Source: Bin87 sp965243255 | GTDB lineage: Bacteria; Chloroflexota; Dehalococcoidia; Lucifugimonadales; UBA3495 | Assembly (NCBI GenBank): GCA_965243255.1 | Contig: CBDEUH010000004.1 | Span: 1,674,001 to 1,738,000 of the forward strand | Reading direction: 5' to 3' | Length of the DNA: 64,000 bases | Part shown: positions 42,920 through 53,905 of the stretch, in pieces | Layout of the letters: each line of letters opens with the position of its first letter | Numbering within the stretch: position 1 is the first letter of the stretch | Program-made: the position numbers and the translations under genes | Notes under the pieces: model-generated | Told to the model about the DNA's origin: nothing | Seen by the model: the letters and a program-made list of their open reading frames with translations, nothing else | The model's database searches: none

Positions 42920-42927
42920 GCCTAGCC

Positions 42928-43236
42928 ATGTTCACACCAACCAAGCTGTTCTATATCATTGGCGCCGCTCTGTGCGGGAGCGCAGCCGGCGGTTACGTGG
43001 CCTGGGCGATCTACGCTCGTTTCGCGCGCATCGCCGAGCTGAACGACCGGGCGATAGTGGAGCCGCACGTGCTGGTGGTGCTGTGCGTGGCCGGCGGCTT
43101 GCTGGCTTTTCCGCTGGGAGCGGCCGCCGGGCTGATTGTCATCGCGCTGGCCAGTCGGGTTTTCGAATATCTGCGCCGAGGCAGCGGCAGCGGTGGCGGA
43201 TCGGACGGGAAATCCTGGGTGACCCGGCGTCAATAA
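42928..43236 (+). CDS. Small membrane protein, function unknown
   Basis: A 102-residue protein with two hydrophobic segments (LFYIIGAALCGSAAGGYVAW and HVLVVLCVAGGLLAFPLGAA) and a basic, glycine/serine-rich C-terminus (RRGSGSGGGSDGK). I do not recognise the family. A TATAAT lies 8 bases before the ATG, suggesting a leaderless message. It is followed after 39 bases by a cupin gene on the same strand. Confidence 0.6.
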   Translation: MFTPTKLFYIIGAALCGSAAGGYVAWAIYARFARIAELNDRAIVEPHVLVVLCVAGGLLAFPLGAAAGLIVIALASRVFEYLRRGSGSGGGSDGKSWVTRRQ

Positions 43237-43275
43237 TCAGGCAATCAAAAGCAAGAAACTGCAAGGAGTTGAACG

Positions 43276-43644
43276 ATGCCCCAATTCGTGCGCGTGTACA
43301 CCGGAGACGACGGACAGTCCCGACTGGAACACTACGACCCTCCATTTGAGGATTTCCTGGACACGGAAGGAGCCTACGGAAGAGGCACGCCCCTGGAAGC
43401 CACCACGGGCATGACCATCCGCATCTCGCCGTCCGACTACTTCCTGGACTTTCACTGCGCCCCCCGGCGGCAGTACACAGTTACGCTGGCCGGGCAGGCC
43501 GAGATCGGTCTGAGCGACGGCACCACGCACCGGGTAGGCCCCGGCGACGTGCTGCTGGCCGAAGACATGACCGGCCAGGGACACACCACTCGCGTGGTTG
43601 GTGGCGAGGAAAGGGTGTACCTGGTGATTCCTCTGGCCGACTAA
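43276..43644 (+). CDS. Cupin-like protein
   Basis: A 122-residue small beta-barrel. Cupin-like segments are DYFLDFHCAPRRQYTVTLAG and DVLLAEDMTGQGHTTRVV. The first motif carries one histidine rather than the full metal-binding set, and the second has HTT, so metal binding is less certain than for the cupin at 19124. AAGGAG precedes the ATG at 43276. The role is unknown. Confidence 0.7.
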   Translation: MPQFVRVYTGDDGQSRLEHYDPPFEDFLDTEGAYGRGTPLEATTGMTIRISPSDYFLDFHCAPRRQYTVTLAGQAEIGLSDGTTHRVGPGDVLLAEDMTGQGHTTRVVGGEERVYLVIPLAD

Positions 43645-43704
43645 GTTCCGGCTGAGCACGATGGAGATTCCGCTCCGGCGCTAAAATGCCGGAGCGGTTC
43701 GTTT

Positions 43705-44962
43705 ATGGAAAGCAGGGAGGCGAAATTTCCGGGCCGGGTGTACTACGGCTGGTGGGTGCTGCTGACCGCCGGCGGCATGGGTTTCCTGGGCTTCGGCGCG
43801 TTGATACCCGGGTTCCTGGTGTTTGCGCTGCCGATTCGGGGAGAACTGGATATCAGCTCGGCGCAGTTCGCATTCGTAGTAGGAGCCGCCTGGGCCGTGG
43901 GCAACGTAGCATCGCTGGCTGCCGGATGGCTGGCCGACCGCTACGGAGGGCGTCGGCTGATATTGGTCGGCGGACTGCTGTGCTGCATGGGGTTCGGCGC
44001 GGTGGCCGGAGTGCAAGCGTACTGGCAATTGTTGTTGCTGTACTCCGGCGTGGCGGCCATCGGGCGCGGCATCGGCGTCGTCCCCAATCTGATGACGGTG
44101 GTGAACCAGTGGTTCGTGCGCCGCAAGGCGTTGACCATGACGTTGCTGAACACGGCATTCGCCGGCGGCGCGGCGATAATGGTGCCGCTGCTCGCTTACT
44201 GCGAAGGGCAGTTCGGATGGCGCGCGGTGATCCTGTGGACCGGCGGGTTCGTAGCGGTGCTGACAGCGCTGGCAACGCTGGTGATACGGAGCCGGCCGGA
44301 GGATATCGGGCTGCTGCCGGACGGCGTTAGGCCGGCTGAGGATAGCGCGGGACGGGCGCCGGGCCGCCGGATCGAACCGACCTACTCGGAATCGGATTAC
44401 ACCCTGCGCCGGGCGGTGGCGACCCCGGCCTTCTGGCTGATGACGGCGGCGGTTACGTTGCGCATCGCGGCGGCGGACGCGCTGGTAATCAACCAGATTC
44501 CAATGCTGGTCTGGAAGGGAATACCTGAAGAGCAGGCGGCCTATTACCTGTCGGCGACCTTTCTGACGATAATCCCCCTGCGCTTCGGCATGGGGTTGGC
44601 GGCAATGGTGGTGCCCTCCCGTTGGCTGCTGCTGGGCGGCATGACCGCTGGCGCGGTGGGAACGGCGACGTTCATCGCGTGGTCAGGCTACCCGGCGGCG
44701 GCGATGTTCGTGGCGTCCATCGCGGCCACGGAGGGGATTGCCACCCTGGGCTGGCTGGCGGTGAGCGAGTACTTTGGGCGCCGGAGTTTCGGTTCGCTGG
44801 TGGGGATTATGACCGTCAGCTTCGGGGCCGGCTCCCTGGCCGCTCCGGTGGCGGCCGGCTGGGTGTTCGACCAGACGGGCGACTACGGCCCGGCATTGAT
44901 AGCAGCAACGGCCTTGCAGCTGGGATCGGGGGTTTGCTACTTGCTGGCGCGCCGGCCGGCGG

Positions 44963-44976
<14 letters not shown>
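43705..44976 (+). CDS. MFS transporter (OFA/MCT-like)
   Basis: A 423-residue membrane protein with 12 likely segments. VYYGWWVLLTAGGMGFLG, LAGWLADRYGGRRLILVGG-like loop segments and NQWFVRRKALTMTLLN place it in the same group as the MFS pair at 30265-32965. It ends within the 3' end of the convergent flavin monooxygenase gene (14-base overlap). It may move the substrate or product of that enzyme; that is only a context inference. Confidence 0.83.
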
Positions 44977-46600
<1,624 letters not shown>

Positions 46601-46682
46601 ACGATGCTCCTCCCGCCCCGTGTTCTGCGGGGCAACAACGAAAACGACCGCAGTGATTATACACGGTACGCCGCCGTGATGG

Positions 46683-46688
46683 TATATT
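46683..46688 (+). promoter_or_regulatory. -10 box seven bases before the kinase start (leaderless promoter)
   Basis: TATATT at 46683-46688, then 7 bases, then ATG at 46696. No Shine-Dalgarno sequence lies between them. The -35 region is weak. Confidence 0.45.
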
Positions 46689-46695
46689 CGCCGCC

Positions 46696-47757
46696 ATGGG
46701 CTTTACTCTCACTGCTGGCGGCGCGGTACCGTACCTGGTCGAGCGTGGACTGCTTACGCCCACGGCAGCCCGGACGGCAACCGCCGAGCTTCTGGGCGGT
46801 GGGGTTTCCAACGTAGTCGTCCGCGTCCAGCCCACCGACGACCACAGCAACGAAGGGCTGGTGCTCAAGCAGTCGCTGCCCAAGCTGCGCGTTGAAGAGG
46901 ACTGGTTCGCCGACCGGGAACGGATTTACCGTGAACGGGCCGGAATCGACTGGCTGGCCAACGCTTTGCCCAACGGCGCCATCCCACAGATAGTGGATGA
47001 AGACCGGGACAACTTCCTCTTCGTAATGACTGCCGGCCCCGGCAGCGGCGTGAACTGGAAAGACGCCCTGCTGGCCGGCGATGTTGACGTTGCAGTAGCC
47101 GGGAAGGTAGGTAACCTTTTGGGGGTGATGCACCGCTCGTCCTGCTGTGCCGGCCAAAGCGTTCCGGCGGAGTTGCTGCCCTTCACGGATTTGGATTGCT
47201 TCGTGCAGCTGCGCATCGACCCCTATCACCGGGCCACCGCGACGGCTCACCCCGACCTGGCCGGCGCCATCGAGGAACAGGCCCAGCGGATGCTCGCGCC
47301 CCGGGATGGGCGGCGCACGCTGGTGCACGGCGATTACAGCCCCAAGAACGTCATCGTCAACGGCAGCGGGCCGGCGGCGCAGGTGTTTCTCCTCGACTTT
47401 GAGGTGGTGCATCTGGGCAATCCGGTGTTTGACCTGGCCTTTATGCTCAATCACTTCACGCTGAAGGCCATCCACCAGCCTGAACTGGCCGCAAGGTACA
47501 ACGCTGCCGCGGGCAGTTTCTGGGACGCGTATCTCGCCGCCGCCGGCGACATCACCGGAGAGCCGAGCCGGCTGGAGAGCGACACGGTGGCGCAGATGGG
47601 CGCGCTGCTGCTGGCCCGCATCGACGGCAAATCCCCCGTGGAATACATCACCGACCAGGCGCCAAGGAACCACGCCAGATTGCTGGCCTCCGGCATTTTG
47701 CGAGGCGAAGCGACGTCGCTGAAACAGGTTCACCGGCAGCTGGGAGCGCGGAGCTGA
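46696..47757 (+). CDS. APH-family phosphotransferase (small-molecule kinase-like)
   Basis: A 353-residue protein of the aminoglycoside phosphotransferase/choline kinase fold. The catalytic loop is LVHGDYSPKNVIV (HGD with the following Asn) and the metal-binding segment is LLDFEVVHLGNPVFDLAFML. A glycine-rich N-terminal loop (LLGGGVSNVVVRV) and LVLKQSLPKLR provide the ATP lysine. The layout is like methylthioribose kinase and uncharacterised kinases, not a typical antibiotic-resistance gene. The substrate is unknown. Confidence 0.78.
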   Translation: MGFTLTAGGAVPYLVERGLLTPTAARTATAELLGGGVSNVVVRVQPTDDHSNEGLVLKQSLPKLRVEEDWFADRERIYRERAGIDWLANALPNGAIPQIVDEDRDNFLFVMTAGPGSGVNWKDALLAGDVDVAVAGKVGNLLGVMHRSSCCAGQSVPAELLPFTDLDCFVQLRIDPYHRATATAHPDLAGAIEEQAQRMLAPRDGRRTLVHGDYSPKNVIVNGSGPAAQVFLLDFEVVHLGNPVFDLAFMLNHFTLKAIHQPELAARYNAAAGSFWDAYLAAAGDITGEPSRLESDTVAQMGALLLARIDGKSPVEYITDQAPRNHARLLASGILRGEATSLKQVHRQLGARS

Positions 47758-47880
47758 TTTACCTGGGCCAAGCTGGGATGAGAGTAGGCTGCGGATGACA
47801 CTGCTGGCGGCGGCGTAGTACACTTGGCGACGGTACGCCGGACTCCCCGGCGCCACGACTCCAACACGGGAGATGAGAGT

Positions 47881-48354
47881 TTGCCGCAAGAATTGAACGG
47901 CGGGTTGGACGGGAACGGTCTCCGGGTGGCGGTGGTAGCAGCCCGCTTCAACCACGTCATCACCAAGAATCTGATGGAGGGCGCGCTGGACACGCTGGCC
48001 CAGTACGGCGTGCGTGACGGGGACATCGCCACCGCCTGGGTGCCCGGCTCCTTCGAGCTCCCCGTGGTCGCCAAGACGTTGGCAGAGTCAGGGCGGTACG
48101 ACGCGGTGATTTGCCTGGGCGCAGTCATCCGCGGGGAGACCAGCCATTACGACATGGTGTGCAACCAGGCGGCGGCCGGAATCGCCGCGGTGGCTCGGGA
48201 AACGGGCGTGCCGACCATGTTCGGCGTGTTGACTACGGAAGACCTGGAGCAGGCCATCAACCGCTCCGGTGGCAAGGTAGGCAACCTGGGTTCCGACTGC
48301 GCGGTGGGCGCCATCTCATCGGCGCGGCTGGTGCAGGCCATTAAGACGGGGTGA
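47881..48354 (+). CDS. ribH: 6,7-dimethyl-8-ribityllumazine synthase
   Basis: A 157-residue enzyme that condenses 5-amino-6-ribitylaminouracil with dihydroxybutanone phosphate, the penultimate step of riboflavin synthesis. Motifs VAVVAARFNHVI, VPGSFELPVVAK, CLGAVIRGETSHYDMVCNQA (active-site His) and PTMFGVLTTEDLEQAI are clear. The start is a TTG at 47881 behind GGGAGATGAGAG, giving the usual length; an upstream TTG at 47824 would add 19 residues. No other rib gene is nearby. Confidence 0.93.
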   Translation: MPQELNGGLDGNGLRVAVVAARFNHVITKNLMEGALDTLAQYGVRDGDIATAWVPGSFELPVVAKTLAESGRYDAVICLGAVIRGETSHYDMVCNQAAAGIAAVARETGVPTMFGVLTTEDLEQAINRSGGKVGNLGSDCAVGAISSARLVQAIKTG

Positions 48355-48361
48355 TCGGACT

Positions 48362-49051
48362 ATGAAAAGCAACGTGGAGTTCAACCCCAGCTATTCGCTG
48401 CTGACCATAGAGCTGGAGCCTGGTGAGTCCATCAAGGCGGAGACCGGGGCGATGGTGGCCCAGGCCGGCGTGGGGATGAAAACCGGCATGGGTGGCGGCG
48501 GTCTATTTGGCGGGATACGTCGAATGATAGGCGGCGAGTCCTTCTTTCTGAACACCTTTACCGGAGAGGGATACGGCGGCTGGGTGAGCCTGGCCCCGCC
48601 GTCCCCGGGAGACCTGGGTTCCTTTGATCTGGAACCGGGCAAGAATCTCTTTATCCAGGGCAGCTCTTTTCTGGCCTGCACCGAGAACGTGCAGACTGAC
48701 ACGCAGTTTCAGGGGTTCCGGGGTTTTTTCAGCGGGGAAAGCCTGTTTTTCATCCGGGCCTATGCCGAGGGCGGGATGGGCACGGTGTTTTACAACTCCT
48801 ACGGCGCAATCAAGCAGGTTGCAGTGACGCCGGATCAGGAACTGGTGGTGGACACCGGGCACCTGGTAGCGTTCACCGACGACGTGGAGTATTCCATCGG
48901 CAAGGTGGGCGGCATCGGGTCGCTGATCGCCGGGGGCGAGGGCCTGGTGATGAAGTTCCGGGGCAACGGGCAGGTGTGGGTCCAGACGCGCAACCTGGCT
49001 TCGCTGGCGGACAAACTGACGCCGTTCCTTCCCAAAGGCGGCAGGAACTAG
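48362..49051 (+). CDS. TIGR00266/AIM24-family protein
   Basis: A 229-residue protein of the AIM24/TIGR00266 family, which forms a tryptophan RNA-binding attenuator-like beta-prism fold. The run LLTIELEPGESIKAETGAMV and the glycine-rich GMGGGGLFGGIRRMIGGES segment are diagnostic, as is the late LVAFTDDVEYSIGKVGG. It is cytosolic and of unknown function. It begins 7 bases after ribH and probably shares its transcript. Confidence 0.88.
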   Translation: MKSNVEFNPSYSLLTIELEPGESIKAETGAMVAQAGVGMKTGMGGGGLFGGIRRMIGGESFFLNTFTGEGYGGWVSLAPPSPGDLGSFDLEPGKNLFIQGSSFLACTENVQTDTQFQGFRGFFSGESLFFIRAYAEGGMGTVFYNSYGAIKQVAVTPDQELVVDTGHLVAFTDDVEYSIGKVGGIGSLIAGGEGLVMKFRGNGQVWVQTRNLASLADKLTPFLPKGGRN

Positions 49052-49063
49052 GGCGGGGAGGAA

Positions 49064-49987
49064 ATGCAGACCATGGAGTTTGGCGTTACGATTCCCAATA
49101 ACTGGGGGATTGAGAACCCGCAGGAGGTCATTGAGTTCGGGCCGCTGGCGGAAGAGCTGGGCTACGATTCGGTTTGGGTGATGGACCACCTGTTCAACAA
49201 CGGCTACATCCGCGAGCGGCTGGACGACAAGCCCTACTATCACCCCATGGCAACGCTTTCGCACATTTCGGCGTTGACCTCGCGGATTCGGCTGGGCACC
49301 TCGGTGCTGGTGCTGCCGTATCACAATCCGGTGGAACTGGCCAAGTACGCGGCGACCCTGGACCAGATGTCCGGCGGGCGGGTCGTGCTGGGCATCGGCG
49401 TGGGCGCGATGACGCCGGAGTTTGAGGCGTTGGGAATCCCCCTGAACCAACGGGGTTCGCTGACCAACGAGTCCATGGCCATTATGCGGGAACTGTGGGC
49501 CAACGACGACCCCAGTTACACCAGCAGCCGGTGGGAGTTCAGCGATTTGAAGTTTTCCCCGAAACCCGCGCAGCAGATGTCCGGCGCGCCGGGCATACCT
49601 CTGTGGGTCGGCGGCAACAGCCCGGGCGCGCTGCGACGGGCCGGCCGCCGGGGCGACGGCTGGCATCCTTCGGGCGTGAGCGCCGAAGAGTTCGCCATCG
49701 GCCGGCGACAGGTGCGCGAACTGGCCGAGTCGGCGGGACGGAACCCGGACGAACTGGTGATGTCGGTGCGGGTTGAGGTAGAGGCCCACGGCGCGCCATC
49801 CAGCCAGCGGGCGGCCGATCGGGCCCGGTTGCCCGGCAACGATGCGGCGGGAATGACAGCCGGCATCTCCGCTTACCGCGACGCCGGAGCGGAGCACATC
49901 GCCCTGGCCCTGAATACCGGCGACGTTAGCCGCATCCGAGAGTTGATGCACGTGCTGGCCGAGGACGTGATTCCCCAGTTCCGCTAG
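49064..49987 (+). CDS. Luciferase-like (F420/FMN-dependent) monooxygenase (3)
   Basis: A 307-residue LLM protein. FGVTIPNNWGIENPQEVIEF, AEELGYDSVWVMDHLF, TSRIRLGTSVLVLPYHNPVE, SGGRVVLGIGVGAM and IPLWVGGNSPGALRRAGRRG show the family fold and the phosphate-binding loop. It is closer to F420-dependent oxidoreductases than the 28078 protein. GGGGAGGAA precedes the ATG at 49064. Its stop codon interlocks with that of the convergent gene within CTAG at 49984-49987. Confidence 0.88.
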   Translation: MQTMEFGVTIPNNWGIENPQEVIEFGPLAEELGYDSVWVMDHLFNNGYIRERLDDKPYYHPMATLSHISALTSRIRLGTSVLVLPYHNPVELAKYAATLDQMSGGRVVLGIGVGAMTPEFEALGIPLNQRGSLTNESMAIMRELWANDDPSYTSSRWEFSDLKFSPKPAQQMSGAPGIPLWVGGNSPGALRRAGRRGDGWHPSGVSAEEFAIGRRQVRELAESAGRNPDELVMSVRVEVEAHGAPSSQRAADRARLPGNDAAGMTAGISAYRDAGAEHIALALNTGDVSRIRELMHVLAEDVIPQFR

Positions 49988-51357
49988 GGCTGCCGGGGAC
50001 GCAGGTCGTCCAGGTCCTCGATGAGGTGGGCCATCGTTTCGGGGTCGGCCTCACTCCGTTGCGGGCCGTAGAAATAGCGCTGGAAACTGCCGACGATGCG
50101 GGAGACGGGCGGGTCGGGGAGCGCCTGGTTGGCATCCCGTCGGTGTTCCTGGGGAGTTTGCCAGGACCGGCGCGGGAAGCCCACCGTGTGAGCTATCTCC
50201 AGCATCCGGTGATATACCTCCCGGGGATTAGTTGGGGGAGGACGGCGGCGGCGCAGGTTACCCGCCCAATTCATCCACCCGGCCAACGCGTCGGCCACGT
50301 CCTGGCCGGCTCCCTGCAAGGTGAAGGTGGATTCTCGCATCTCTCCCTCGGCGTAGTTGCCGCCCACCAGACGGCGGCGGCGGAACATACGGTACAGCGC
50401 CCAGCCGGCCACCGACACCGCAACGATAAACGCCAACCACTTGATGAGAGTGAGTATTACGTTGGGCGGGCCGCCAGACTCGACCTCCCGCAGGCTTTCG
50501 TGAAACTCCTGGATTTGGAGACGGGCCATCTCCAGTCCGCTGAGGTCTCCACCGCCGAACAGGGATGACACCCAGTTGCCGATAGCCACCAGGCCGGCGG
50601 CGATCAAGCCAAGCAGCAACAAGAAGGGACGCAGCGTCCACAGGCCCAGGAACGCGACGCCGCGCACGATGGCCCGGGCCGCGTCATCCAGGCCGCCGAC
50701 ACCGGCCGCGCCGAGGATGAGGGCAAGGCACAACACCGCGCCGACGCTGGCCAGGATGGCAAGCATCCACCCCTGGTTCATGCGACCAACGCCACCCTCG
50801 GCAGCAAAGCGGCAGAGGGCCAGGCCCACCAGGCCGATGGCAAAGTACAGCGTCAGCACCGGCAGGCTGATGATCCGGGCTTCGATCAGCGGGTCGGCGG
50901 CGACGGCGAAGATAACGATGACAACACCGCGGACAAAGGCGTTGCGAACCACGTCCAGCGTTACGTCGTCCCGGGCGATGGTGGTGCCGCGCCACCACAA
51001 CAGCAGCATAAATGCCGAGGCCATCGCCAGGGCGGCGATAGCTTGCAGGTCGCCGGACCATACCAGCGCGATGGGGAACCAGCCGGCGCCCATGCTCAGC
51101 CCGGCCAGAACCAGCACGGAAAAGGCGCTGAGCAACAGGCCGATAACGCCGCGCAGGTTCAGGGAAAATCGAATGGTTTGAACGTACCAGGACAGCAGGA
51201 ACGCCCAGCCCACGGCAAGCATGGCAATGGCCAGCGGGACGGCGGCCTCGGGCAGCCGGGTTGCGTTGGCTACCAGCCGGCTGGCCAGGTAGAGGGCAAA
51301 CCCCTCCAGGAAGAGGGCGATGCAAGTAATCAGCGCGGCACGGCCCAGGGCAGTCAT
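49984..51357 (-). CDS. DUF4129 membrane protein
   Basis: A 457-residue membrane protein with about ten hydrophobic segments in the first 300 residues and a cytosolic C-terminal domain. The tail has the DUF4129 features: RRRRPPPTNPREVYHRMLEI, followed by HTVGFPRRSWQTPQEH. DUF4129 proteins accompany transglutaminase, DUF58 and MoxR proteins in a conserved gene cluster of unknown role. Its start overlaps the end of the DUF58 gene (ATGA at 51354-51357), so the two are coupled. Promoter not identified. Confidence 0.8.
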   Translation of the reverse strand: MTALGRAALITCIALFLEGFALYLASRLVANATRLPEAAVPLAIAMLAVGWAFLLSWYVQTIRFSLNLRGVIGLLLSAFSVLVLAGLSMGAGWFPIALVWSGDLQAIAALAMASAFMLLLWWRGTTIARDDVTLDVVRNAFVRGVVIVIFAVAADPLIEARIISLPVLTLYFAIGLVGLALCRFAAEGGVGRMNQGWMLAILASVGAVLCLALILGAAGVGGLDDAARAIVRGVAFLGLWTLRPFLLLLGLIAAGLVAIGNWVSSLFGGGDLSGLEMARLQIQEFHESLREVESGGPPNVILTLIKWLAFIVAVSVAGWALYRMFRRRRLVGGNYAEGEMRESTFTLQGAGQDVADALAGWMNWAGNLRRRRPPPTNPREVYHRMLEIAHTVGFPRRSWQTPQEHRRDANQALPDPPVSRIVGSFQRYFYGPQRSEADPETMAHLIEDLDDLRPRQP

Positions 51358-52661
51358 AGAGCAGGCTCCGACTCGAGCTCCGACGTCCTCGGCGCGTCCT
51401 GGGGTTCATCCGACCAGTCTTCTCGCCACAGCTCGTCCAATTCGGAAAGGGCGGCGCCGGCCAGGAACAGGGGTATGTCCGGCGGAAGCTCCGCGGCCAT
51501 GGCGCGGGGTTCGCCGTCGCCGGCGTAGAACACAATCACGCGATGGCCCCGGCGGCGAATCTCCTCGGCTTCGTGGATTACGCCACGGGACAGCAGCGCC
51601 GTCACCAGCACCACCGTCGCTCCTGACGCCAGGGTTTCGGTTTCCGCCCTCAGGACTGCGGACAGTTCAGCGACCCAGAACGGGCCGGCCATGGCCAAAG
51701 ACTCCAGGGTGGCCTCCAGCTGGAGACTGCCTGAGCCAGGCGGGACGGACATCCACTTGCTGGAATACGACGCCACGGCGTTGCTGACCAGCCCGAAGGT
51801 ATAGTCTTCACGCTGGGCGTACTCCGCGATGGACGCGGCAACGGTTACGGCGCGCTCGAACAGGCGACGGTTGCTACCCTGCCAGGCGGCGTCGCCGGTG
51901 CGGGCGTTGAGGGCAATCAGCATATAGCGGGTGGCGGCCGGCTCAAAGATGCGGGATTCCAGCTTGCCGTGGCGAGCGGTGGCTTTCCAGTCAATGCGTT
52001 TGAGCGGGTCGGACGGGAGATAATCGCGCAGTCCGACGAAACGGCTGGGGTCGTCCTGGATCAGGCGGCGTCCCCGGCTGACTCCCAGCGGACGCTCCCA
52101 CAGGTTCATCATGCGGCGCAGGTCCACGATGCGGGGATACACGAGTAGATAGTCAACGGCGGTTACATACTCTTCAGCGGCGGTGATACCGAACATGTCG
52201 CCGCTGCGCAGACGGGCCGGGCCGATGCGGTGGTAACCCCGGGCCTGACAACGAATCCGATAGCGCCACGTTACGCGCTGGTAGGGAAGTAACGAAGTTG
52301 TGATGCGGTGGTCCAGCTCGGCCTCGGCTCCTACGCCGCGGCGATAGGTGCCGCCGGTGTGCAGTCCCAACGGAAAAGCGTCGGATATATCCAGCCAAAT
52401 CATCGGCAGGAGTTTGTCGTTATCCACGGTGATGTGATAGTCCAACACGTCGCCGATGAAGGCGCGGCGGCGTTCCAGGCGCCGGGAATAGGTGAGACGG
52501 CGAAAGGCGAAGCGGGGCCAGTATTTGCCGGTGGTCCAGACCAACAGCACCAGCACTCCGACAACGATAAGCAGCGGCAGGCTGGCAAGCAGCCCGGCCG
52601 CGATGAGAATAGCGGCGGCGATGGCCCACAGGTCGCTGGTCATAGGGGCAGGATAACCCAT
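51354..52661 (-). CDS. DUF58 (von Willebrand A-like) membrane-anchored protein
   Basis: A 435-residue protein. Two hydrophobic segments near the N-terminus (LWAIAAAILIAAGLLASLPL and following) anchor it. The DUF58 signature is PSRFVGLRDYLPSDPLKRID, followed by WKATARHGKLESRIFEP. The second half is a degenerate VWA-type domain with LVTALLSRGVI. The start is taken as ATG at 52661 behind GGTGG; a second ATG at 52643 is possible. MoxR ATPase, the usual partner, is not nearby. It may be involved in folding or assembly of cell-surface proteins. Confidence 0.85.
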   Translation of the reverse strand: MGYPAPMTSDLWAIAAAILIAAGLLASLPLLIVVGVLVLLVWTTGKYWPRFAFRRLTYSRRLERRRAFIGDVLDYHITVDNDKLLPMIWLDISDAFPLGLHTGGTYRRGVGAEAELDHRITTSLLPYQRVTWRYRIRCQARGYHRIGPARLRSGDMFGITAAEEYVTAVDYLLVYPRIVDLRRMMNLWERPLGVSRGRRLIQDDPSRFVGLRDYLPSDPLKRIDWKATARHGKLESRIFEPAATRYMLIALNARTGDAAWQGSNRRLFERAVTVAASIAEYAQREDYTFGLVSNAVASYSSKWMSVPPGSGSLQLEATLESLAMAGPFWVAELSAVLRAETETLASGATVVLVTALLSRGVIHEAEEIRRRGHRVIVFYAGDGEPRAMAAELPPDIPLFLAGAALSELDELWREDWSDEPQDAPRTSELESEPAL

Positions 52662-52702
52662 TTGGTGGCCACCGGGCACCCATCCGGTAATTCGGGCTAT
52701 GG

Positions 52703-52708
52703 TATGCT
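52703..52708 (+). promoter_or_regulatory. -10 box six bases before the TPR gene start
   Basis: TATGCT at 52703-52708, then CATGGC, then ATG at 52715. No ribosome site and no clear -35. Confidence 0.35.
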
Positions 52709-52714
52709 CATGGC

Positions 52715-53905
52715 ATGAGCAACCCGGTTGTTGACAAGTTGGTGGGTCGGCTGGCCGGTCTGCTGGAATGGCACGGATTGGGTGCGGCGGCGTTGACGCC
52801 CCGGCCCCGGGGCGGAAGGCTCCAGGGCGAGGACGCAGCCGAAGTGATCGCATTGCTGGACGACCTGGCTACCGCCGACCCTGACCTGGCGTCCGGGGTC
52901 AGCACTCGCAGCCTGATATTCGGCAACGGATGCTTCGCCATTGGCCGCTATGCCGAAGCGCGGGCGGTGTACCAATCGTTGGCCGACGCGCTGCCCGGCG
53001 ATTTTGCGGTGCACTTCAATCTGGGAGTAACCTGCCTGCGCCTGCGGCAGCCGGAAGCGGCGATACGCGCGCTGACTGCCGCGCTGGAACTGGACGCCTT
53101 TTCTCCACCGGCCTACTACCAGCGGGGCAACGCCCGGGACGACTTAGGAGACGCGGCCGGCGCCCTGGAGGACTATGCGACTGCCATCGGATTGCAGCCT
53201 GACTTTCTGCAGGCCCATTACAATCGGGGAATCGTTCTGAACACCATGGGCAGATACGCCGAGGCGGTTACGGCTTTCGACGAAGTGGTGGCCCTACGCC
53301 CGGACATCTCCAACGCCTACCTGAATCGTGGCGTCGCCCGGGATGAACTTGGTGATACCGATGGAGCCATTAGCGACTATGAACAGGCTTTGAACTGCAA
53401 TCCGGAAAACGCCGATGCTCGCTTCAACCGGGCCCGAGTGTATTACCGGCTGGGACGCTACCGGGAGGCGGTGGCGGATTACACGGCGGCCATCGCCCTG
53501 CGCCCCGATGACGTGGAAGCCATCAACAACCGGGGCTTGGCCTACGACGCGCTGGGCCAGTACGAAGAGGCCATCGCGGACTACGATGACGCGCTGCGGC
53601 GGCGGCCCGACTTTGCGGAAGTGTTGAGCAATCGGGGCGCCGCTCAAGAGAGCCTGGGCGACCTCGACGCGGCTTTGGACGACTATCTGGCGGCGCAAAC
53701 GGCTGCCGGCGGACTCGACTTCGCCGCCGCCTTTTACAACGCAGCACGGCTGTATGCCGACCAGGGAGACATCGAGCTATGCGCGGAGCAACTGGCCGAG
53801 GCAATACGGCTGCAGCCGTCGCTGCACGACGAGGCTGAATCGGATGAAACGCTGGGGTGGGTCCTGGACCTGTCGCGAATGCGCGACGAGCAGCGGGGGA
53901 GCTAG
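52715..53905 (+). CDS. Tetratricopeptide-repeat protein
   Basis: A 396-residue protein of about nine TPR units of 34 residues. Examples are AYYQRGNARDDLGDAAGALE, AHYNRGIVLNTMGRYAEAVT, ARFNRARVYYRLGRYREAVA and AINNRGLAYDALGQYEEAIA. No signal peptide or membrane segment is present, so it should be a cytosolic scaffold for protein-protein contacts. The start at 52715 lacks a Shine-Dalgarno. Its stop codon interlocks with the convergent plsY-like gene at 53902-53905. Confidence 0.88.
   Translation: MSNPVVDKLVGRLAGLLEWHGLGAAALTPRPRGGRLQGEDAAEVIALLDDLATADPDLASGVSTRSLIFGNGCFAIGRYAEARAVYQSLADALPGDFAVHFNLGVTCLRLRQPEAAIRALTAALELDAFSPPAYYQRGNARDDLGDAAGALEDYATAIGLQPDFLQAHYNRGIVLNTMGRYAEAVTAFDEVVALRPDISNAYLNRGVARDELGDTDGAISDYEQALNCNPENADARFNRARVYYRLGRYREAVADYTAAIALRPDDVEAINNRGLAYDALGQYEEAIADYDDALRRRPDFAEVLSNRGAAQESLGDLDAALDDYLAAQTAAGGLDFAAAFYNAARLYADQGDIELCAEQLAEAIRLQPSLHDEAESDETLGWVLDLSRMRDEQRGS

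Noticed and set aside
41069..42925. A 618-codon frame opposite the set 2 receptor
   Set aside because: Antisense shadow of a well-supported lipoprotein gene; no recognisable motif. The same holds for long frames at 10627-12144, 37150-38781 and 60503-62164.
46696..47757. Antibiotic-resistance aminoglycoside phosphotransferase
   Set aside because: Only the broad kinase fold is shared; the sequence context and motifs do not resemble known resistance enzymes.
47757..47881. FMN riboswitch upstream of ribH
   Set aside because: The 120-base region lacks the conserved FMN-riboswitch helices and core sequences as far as I can see.
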